NCBI GenBank assembly: GCA_030849805.1
Contig: JASANZ010002214.1
Span: forward strand, 1 to 64,000
Origin: Sergeia podlipaevii
Lineage: Eukaryota > Euglenozoa > Kinetoplastea > Trypanosomatida > Trypanosomatidae
Direction of reading: 5' to 3'
DNA length: 64,000 nucleotides
In this document: positions 59,772-64,000 of the stretch, one piece after another
Layout: the number at the start of each line of letters is the position of its first letter
Numbering within the stretch: the stretch's first letter is position 1
The notes under the pieces: model-generated
What the model was told of the DNA's origin: nothing
The model's input: only the letters and a program-made list of their open reading frames with translations
Databases searched by the model: none
Position numbers and translations under genes: made by a program

Positions 59772-61253
59772 CTACCAGTTCTTACCGGCGTAGCCAGCGT
59801 TGGGGGCCTGGCCCATGTAGGCGGACTGCTGCTGCTCTCTGGGGATGAAGGCAGCGTTCATGTCAGAGCGACCCTGGGCCTGCTGGGACAGCATGGGGCG
59901 ACCAAAGCTCTGCTGCTGCTGCTGCATGTGGTGGGGCTGGGGACGGCCACCGAGACCGCCACGAGGAGCCATGTTCGCGCCGCGGTAGTTGTTGGCGTTG
60001 TTGTAGGCGCGCTGCTGCTGGGGGAAGCCTCCACCGGAGTACATGTTGCTGTACATGTCATAGGCAGGGGCCATGCCGGACATTTCACCACCGTTGCCCC
60101 ACACGCGCTGGTCCTGAGGCTGGCGCCACTCCTGGTAGCCGCCGTTGGCAGCGGGATGCATGTTCATGTATGCGCCGCGCTGCTGAGGCTGCTGCTGCTG
60201 CTGAGGGGGCATCGGGGACTGCTGCTGAGGAGCAGCAGAGGGAGGTGCGGAGACGTGCGCGGAGGCAGACTGCTGCTGCTGCTGCTGCTGCTGCTGGGCC
60301 TGGATCTGCTGCTGGAGCTGCTGACGCTCCTGCGCGAGTTTCTCGGTCTCGGTGCGAACCTGGATCTCCCGAGTGCGGAGCTCGCTCTCCTTCGCATTGA
60401 GCTCCATCTCTCGGGTCTTCATGCGCTCCGCATGCAGACGCTTCTCCTTCTCAAAGGTGGCGCGGTCGTGCTCAAGGCTCTGGATGGCGCTAGTGATGGT
60501 CTGGGTGGTGGAGGGAGCCTTAAAGGTGATGTTGCGGCCGCGGTTCTCAAGAACGCTAGCGGGGTACTGCACGGCATACTGAGGCGCAGCGTTGCTGGCA
60601 AACTGGAAGTTGATGTCGTCATCGGCAGCCCAGCTGAAGTTACCGTGAGCAACGGTGGCGAGAGAGATGGGGGCCTGTTGAACAGGAGCGGGAGCAGCGG
60701 CTGCAGGGGCAGGAGCAGGAGCAGGAGCAGCGGGGGCAGGAGCAGCGGGGGCAGGAGCAGCGGGAGCAGGAGCAGGAGTCTCCACCACTGCGGGGGCAGC
60801 GGCCACTTCAGCGACGGGCTCCACCTTAGCAGGAGCAGCAGCGACCGGCTCCTCCTTGGCGGCGGGCACCTCAGCAGCGGGTTCAGGGGTAGCGACACCC
60901 TTCTTTGCGGCAGTCTTCTTCGCAGCGGGCTTTTCCGTGGCCCTCTCAACGGGGGCGGCGGCGGCGGCGGCGGCAGGGGTGGCCTCAACGGGGGCGGCGG
61001 CCTCCTTGGCGGCAGGCGCGGCAACCTCCTTGGCGGCGGGCTTGCTGGCACCGTTGCTCTTACCAGCGCGGAGAGCCTCAAGGAAGGACACACCAGAGGG
61101 AGCGGGAGCGGCGTTGGTGATGTGGGCCTTGATGGTGGGGCCGGAAGGGGCGGCAGGGGCGGCGGGCTCCTCAGTCTTAGGAGCGCGGCGGTCCGTCTTG
61201 GGACGCGGCTTGGCGGCGGTGGCGGCGGCAGCAGCAGCGGTCTTCGGAGGCAT
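59772..61253 (-). CDS. Ala/Pro-rich, Gln-rich coiled-coil protein
   Basis: The protein has 493 residues from the ATG at 61251-61253; 43 upstream in-frame codons are leader-like. The N-terminus is Lys/Ala/Pro-rich (MPPKTAAAAAATAAK). A conserved-looking island is TIKAHITNAAPAPSGVSFLEALRAGK (40-65). Residues 68-195 are Pro/Ala repeats including tandem PAPA units. A second island is at 202-250 (HGNFSWAADDDINFQF and NRGRNITFKAP). A charged coiled coil (about 256-312) precedes poly-Gln, then a Gln, Asn, Gly, Met, Tyr-rich tail with scattered Arg (RGANMAPRGGLGGRPQ) ending AGYAGKNW. The composition resembles RNA-granule or mRNA-binding proteins of trypanosomatids, but there is no RRM, LSm, PAM2 or zinc-finger motif that I can see. 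Codon use is strongly biased, typical of a highly expressed gene. Function is not assigned. Confidence 0.88.
   Translation of the reverse strand: MPPKTAAAAAATAAKPRPKTDRRAPKTEEPAAPAAPSGPTIKAHITNAAPAPSGVSFLEALRAGKSNGASKPAAKEVAAPAAKEAAAPVEATPAAAAAAAPVERATEKPAAKKTAAKKGVATPEPAAEVPAAKEEPVAAAPAKVEPVAEVAAAPAVVETPAPAPAAPAPAAPAPAAPAPAPAPAAAAPAPVQQAPISLATVAHGNFSWAADDDINFQFASNAAPQYAVQYPASVLENRGRNITFKAPSTTQTITSAIQSLEHDRATFEKEKRLHAERMKTREMELNAKESELRTREIQVRTETEKLAQERQQLQQQIQAQQQQQQQQQSASAHVSAPPSAAPQQQSPMPPQQQQQPQQRGAYMNMHPAANGGYQEWRQPQDQRVWGNGGEMSGMAPAYDMYSNMYSGGGFPQQQRAYNNANNYRGANMAPRGGLGGRPQPHHMQQQQQSFGRPMLSQQAQGRSDMNAAFIPREQQQSAYMGQAPNAGYAGKNW
60720..60778. repeat. Coding tandem repeat (Pro-Ala units)
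   Basis: Repeats of GCAGGAGCAG and CGGGGGCAGGAG type units encode the PAPA/PAAPA array of the Ala/Gln-rich protein. It is likely length-polymorphic. Confidence 0.85.
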
Positions 61254-62303
61254 AGCTATCGAAGGAAGGCGGGTTTTTTTCTTTTTCACGTTCCTAAATC
61301 TTTGTACTACCAGGGGGGTATCTCTTGATTGACTGGAGAGAATGCTCAGATGTGGTGTTTCGTTCACGGGAACGCAGCGCACTTTTTTTTGTTCTTTAAA
61401 AAAAGAAAGAAGTTTTTAGTTAATAGAAATACTTTCTATTGTTTATAGTAGTAATAATAATAATAGAAGAAAAAAAAACTCACTTGCTAAAATTTAAAAT
61501 AAAAATAGAAAGGACGGACCTTTACGTAGACTTTGTTAAAGAAGAGATTTGCGAGAGCGGGGGAAAAACTAGTTGTAGTATAAAATGAAAGAAAAAAGGC
61601 AAAAAAAAAAAAAAAAGATGTATAGAGAAATTGATAAATAAACAAAACATATGAAAAATAGAAGAGACAAACAGGCAAAGGACAAGAACCTCTATAGAGA
61701 CAGGTGCGTAACTCAAGAGAGTGAAGCAAAAAAAAAAAGGGATGGCTCCTTTACTTTCCCTCTTCCTCTTCTGCATCTTTTCAATACTGAGGACAGCTGC
61801 CCTAAAGCACTACTTGGCTTTCCATGCTGCAGATACAGTTTTCGTTCACATACTATTTATTCCTGTAGATGATATATAAAAAAAAAACGCAAAAAAAAAA
61901 ACAACAACAACAACAAACAATAGTAATAATATATCATAATCATAATAGTAAAATAAAAAGCAATAGAAAGTGGAAGAAAGAGCAAGTGATACATGACACT
62001 TGTTCTGCTATAACGCCACAATATTGAGCAGTCAATCCGTCTTGTGTTGGGCATCTCCTCCTTGATCCACACGCGCAAGATGTATACAAAAAAAGGTGGG
62101 GTAGAAAAATACACACATAAAAGAAGAGTAAGGAATTTTTTTTAAAAAAAATCTGAAAAGAAAGAAAAAGTAGTGGATAGAAAGGAAACCACCGATCTTT
62201 TTTGATTCTTCGGTAGTTACTTCCTACATACACCCTCCCGCCTTGCTTTTATATTCATCCTTTTCTCCTCTTTCTTTTCTTTTCCTCTTTCCCTCTGTTG
62301 TAT
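61254..62303. other. Intergenic region
   Basis: A/T-rich, no supported gene. A minus-strand frame at 61857-62114 (85 codons) begins with a coding-like segment (LRVWIKEEMPNTRRIDCSILWRYSRTS, 61985-62077) and then turns into Leu/Phe/Tyr low complexity encoded by (CAA)n/(ATA)n DNA. It is weak evidence for a very small membrane protein. Confidence 0.55.
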
Positions 62304-63551
62304 TTATACCCAGTCGTCGTCAATGGCAAAGCCGTAGTCACGATCCTTGCAGCAGGTGTATGGAGCTAGTAGTGACCACATATACAAAAACAGTGCAACA
62401 AACACAGTCGACCCCCGCACCCAAAACGCAATGCTGACGCTCCCGCGTCTTGTGTCCTCCCCGGATCCGCTCACCCGCCAACCAGTCGCGAGCATCGCCA
62501 AATACATGGATCCCATTGTCATCACAAGGTAAAAAAACATGTAGTGCGAGAGGTGGCCCGTCTCGTCCGCGTCCTCGTAGGCACCATCCTCGTCCTGGCC
62601 AATGTTTAAAGCGGCACCGCTGCCGCCAGAGGACACCACCGCGTAGCCGAGGGTGAAGCTCGCCACAATGCTTGCCACAAGCATCTGCTTTATCGATCCA
62701 GGTTCCCCACTGTACATTCCGAAGCGGTTGCAGTGTTCCTCGGGTTCGGTGCGCAGTGTCACAAACATAATAGAGGCGGTGTAAAGAAAAACAATGCTAC
62801 TCGGCACAATCGATCCGTGAGGCACCCATACAGAAAGGATGGTGTATAGCAATCCTCCAACCAGAACCGCGGTGATAGCAAATGCGTTGAAGTTGCAATC
62901 GGTATGGGGGACGAAGAAGTAGTAAGACGCGCCACATGCGCCGATGCCGATCACGAAGCAACCAACGGCGATCGCGAGTAAGTACCACATCCACTTTGAG
63001 TTCGACTCTGCCCTTTCGCCCCAGTCGTCGCTCCACTGATACGAAAAATCGACGAGGAGAACGACGTTCATAAGTAAAAAGATAGCCGAGGTGAAGAGGC
63101 ACAAGTACGCGTACCCGCTGAAGAAAGAGTTGGGAATGAACAGCGTAGTGATGAACACAAGCCCCAGAATGACTGTCTTGAATGTAAAGAAGCGTGTCTG
63201 TAGAGCCGCACGCGAGCTGCTGCGGATGCAACACGTGAGATCTGACACAGAGAGCCAATGAAAGAAGAAGAATACCGCGAGAGAGAAGCTCACACGATAC
63301 GCCATCATCTCACCAGTGCATGCATTGCGCAGAGCCTCGCTTGATGCTGCTTGGCACCCAACCCGCAGGATGGCAATATTATCAAAGAGACCGCTCATGA
63401 CGGAACGGAATAGCATGGAGGCGAGAAGCCCAAAGAAGAGATAGGCGGCATACTGAAGGCGAACAATAATATCAGGTGCAAGAAGGGAGCCCTCCTCTTC
63501 GCGGCGGTGCTGCCGACGTCCCAGGAGGGTCTCTCGATCTTCGTCAGACAT
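62304..63551 (-). CDS. Serinc (TDE1) family multipass membrane protein
   Basis: This 415-residue protein has about ten hydrophobic segments. It starts MSDEDRETLLGRRQHRREEE, a charged cytosolic N-terminus, and the first membrane segment lies near 31-55. Serinc landmarks include RVSFSLAVFFFFHWLSVSD (about 86-104), the FKTVILGLVFITTLFIPNSFFSG region, LLVDFSYQWSDDWGE (about 165-179; the family has VDFAHSWNE-W), and VTLRTEPEEHCNRFG near 263-277, then the C-terminal CCKDRDYGFAIDDDWV. Length is slightly shorter than animal Serinc (about 450-470). The family sits in plasma and endosomal membranes. It was first linked to serine incorporation into phosphatidylserine and sphingolipids and more recently to lipid scrambling; activity in trypanosomatids is inferred. 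The start is firm: an AG follows a C-rich tract 24 nt upstream. Confidence 0.93.
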   Translation of the reverse strand: MSDEDRETLLGRRQHRREEEGSLLAPDIIVRLQYAAYLFFGLLASMLFRSVMSGLFDNIAILRVGCQAASSEALRNACTGEMMAYRVSFSLAVFFFFHWLSVSDLTCCIRSSSRAALQTRFFTFKTVILGLVFITTLFIPNSFFSGYAYLCLFTSAIFLLMNVVLLVDFSYQWSDDWGERAESNSKWMWYLLAIAVGCFVIGIGACGASYYFFVPHTDCNFNAFAITAVLVGGLLYTILSVWVPHGSIVPSSIVFLYTASIMFVTLRTEPEEHCNRFGMYSGEPGSIKQMLVASIVASFTLGYAVVSSGGSGAALNIGQDEDGAYEDADETGHLSHYMFFYLVMTMGSMYLAMLATGWRVSGSGEDTRRGSVSIAFWVRGSTVFVALFLYMWSLLAPYTCCKDRDYGFAIDDDWV

Positions 63552-64000
63552 GGATCTCAGAATGCAAAGTCGGAGCTAAGAGGACGGGGGGGGGGTGATG
63601 ATGTTCTTTCACACTCCTTTTTCTTTTTTTTTGCGTTGTTGTTGTTGTTGTTAGAAAAGACAAAGAAGCAACAATGACCAAAAAAAAAAAAATCCCCGTG
63701 TGTATACAAGCTCAAATGCAGAAAATATATAGAAAAAAAAAATATTGAAAGGAAGATACTACAAAAGGGAAAGGTACAAAAGAAACAAAAAAATAATACT
63801 TTATAATAGTGTGCTAAAACGCAACGCTTGGAAGAGAATTGTAAGAAAGTATATAGGGAGTAGAACCCTTAATAATAATTAATAATAAAAAAGTTGAGAG
63901 AAAGAATACATATATATATAAGTATGTACAGAAGTGGTATTAGAGGAAAAGAAAGGAAGAAGGCAAGTACTCCTCTGCAGATCTGTGTGTGCTCTCACTT
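63552..64000. other. Intergenic region at the right edge
   Basis: Leader of the Serinc gene and AT-rich spacer with A-runs, (GTT)n near 63637-63652 and (AAT)n near 63870-63889. No gene seen before the window ends. Confidence 0.65.
63576..63596 (-). promoter_or_regulatory. Candidate trans-splice acceptor of the Serinc gene
   Basis: On the minus strand a C-run plus GTCCTC (63580-63595) is followed by the first AG at 63576-63577, leaving a leader of about 24 nt before the ATG at 63549-63551. Confidence 0.5.

Noticed and set aside
59583..61328. 581-codon plus-strand open frame
   Set aside because: It is antisense to the Ala/Gln-rich gene. Its product is Gly/Leu/Ser/Arg repeats that arise from the biased codons on the other strand, and it opposes the direction of the unit.

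Overview
This is a nuclear chromosome segment from a kinetoplastid protist of the family Trypanosomatidae. Every convincing protein gene, thirteen in all, lies on the minus strand. None shows an intron, and the genes are separated by AT-rich intergenic DNA full of homopolymers, di/trinucleotide microsatellites and polypyrimidine tracts. This is the layout of a polycistronic transcription unit whose mRNAs are resolved by spliced-leader trans-splicing. Coding DNA is much more GC-rich than intergenic DNA, and many proteins carry long Ser, Gly, Ala, Asn or Gln runs. I cannot name the genus; the intergenic regions (0.5-4 kb) are long for the family.

Layout in transcription order (high to low coordinate): a Serinc-family membrane protein (63551-62304); an Ala/Pro- and Gln-rich coiled-coil protein (61253-59772); a 4-kb gene-poor stretch; a 1568-residue protein with a probable MATH/TRAF domain and coiled coil (55716-51010); three consecutive paralogous ABHD1/3 (YheT-like) alpha/beta hydrolases (49251-47803, 47123-45780, 43317-40165), the last with very large disordered insertions; another 4-kb gene-poor stretch; the cohesin regulator Pds5 (36127-31415); a kinesin-8-like motor (29363-23454); a START-domain lipid-binding protein (21904-20909); an unknown protein (19828-18962); a leucine-rich-repeat protein (18203-15591); the 60S biogenesis factor RLP24 (14634-14062); an ATAD2/Yta7-like AAA ATPase with a bromodomain (12323-7341); a PUB-domain protein (6776-5091); and an unknown acidic protein (3748-2042).

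The left end (1-1110) is an RNA polymerase III island: tRNA-Asp (plus strand), tRNA-Met (minus strand) and a candidate small structured RNA diverging from tRNA-Asp at about 92 bp, the arrangement known for trypanosomatid snRNA/7SL genes that borrow the A and B boxes of a divergent tRNA gene. A 78-bp inverted repeat containing the first 15 nt of tRNA-Asp flanks this unit. The island lies downstream of the last protein gene, where transcription of such units typically ends.

Neighbouring genes in a trypanosomatid unit need not be functionally related. Even so, three products here concern chromosomes or mitosis (Pds5, kinesin-8, the ATAD2-like ATPase), and the PUB protein may link to the p97/Cdc48 system. 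The most unusual items are the candidate U5-like small RNA, the inverted repeat, a probable frameshift at the 3' end of the AAA/bromodomain gene, its apparently missing acetyl-lysine-binding Asn, the tandem hydrolase expansion, and an unresolved N inside a near-identical direct duplication that looks like an assembly join.
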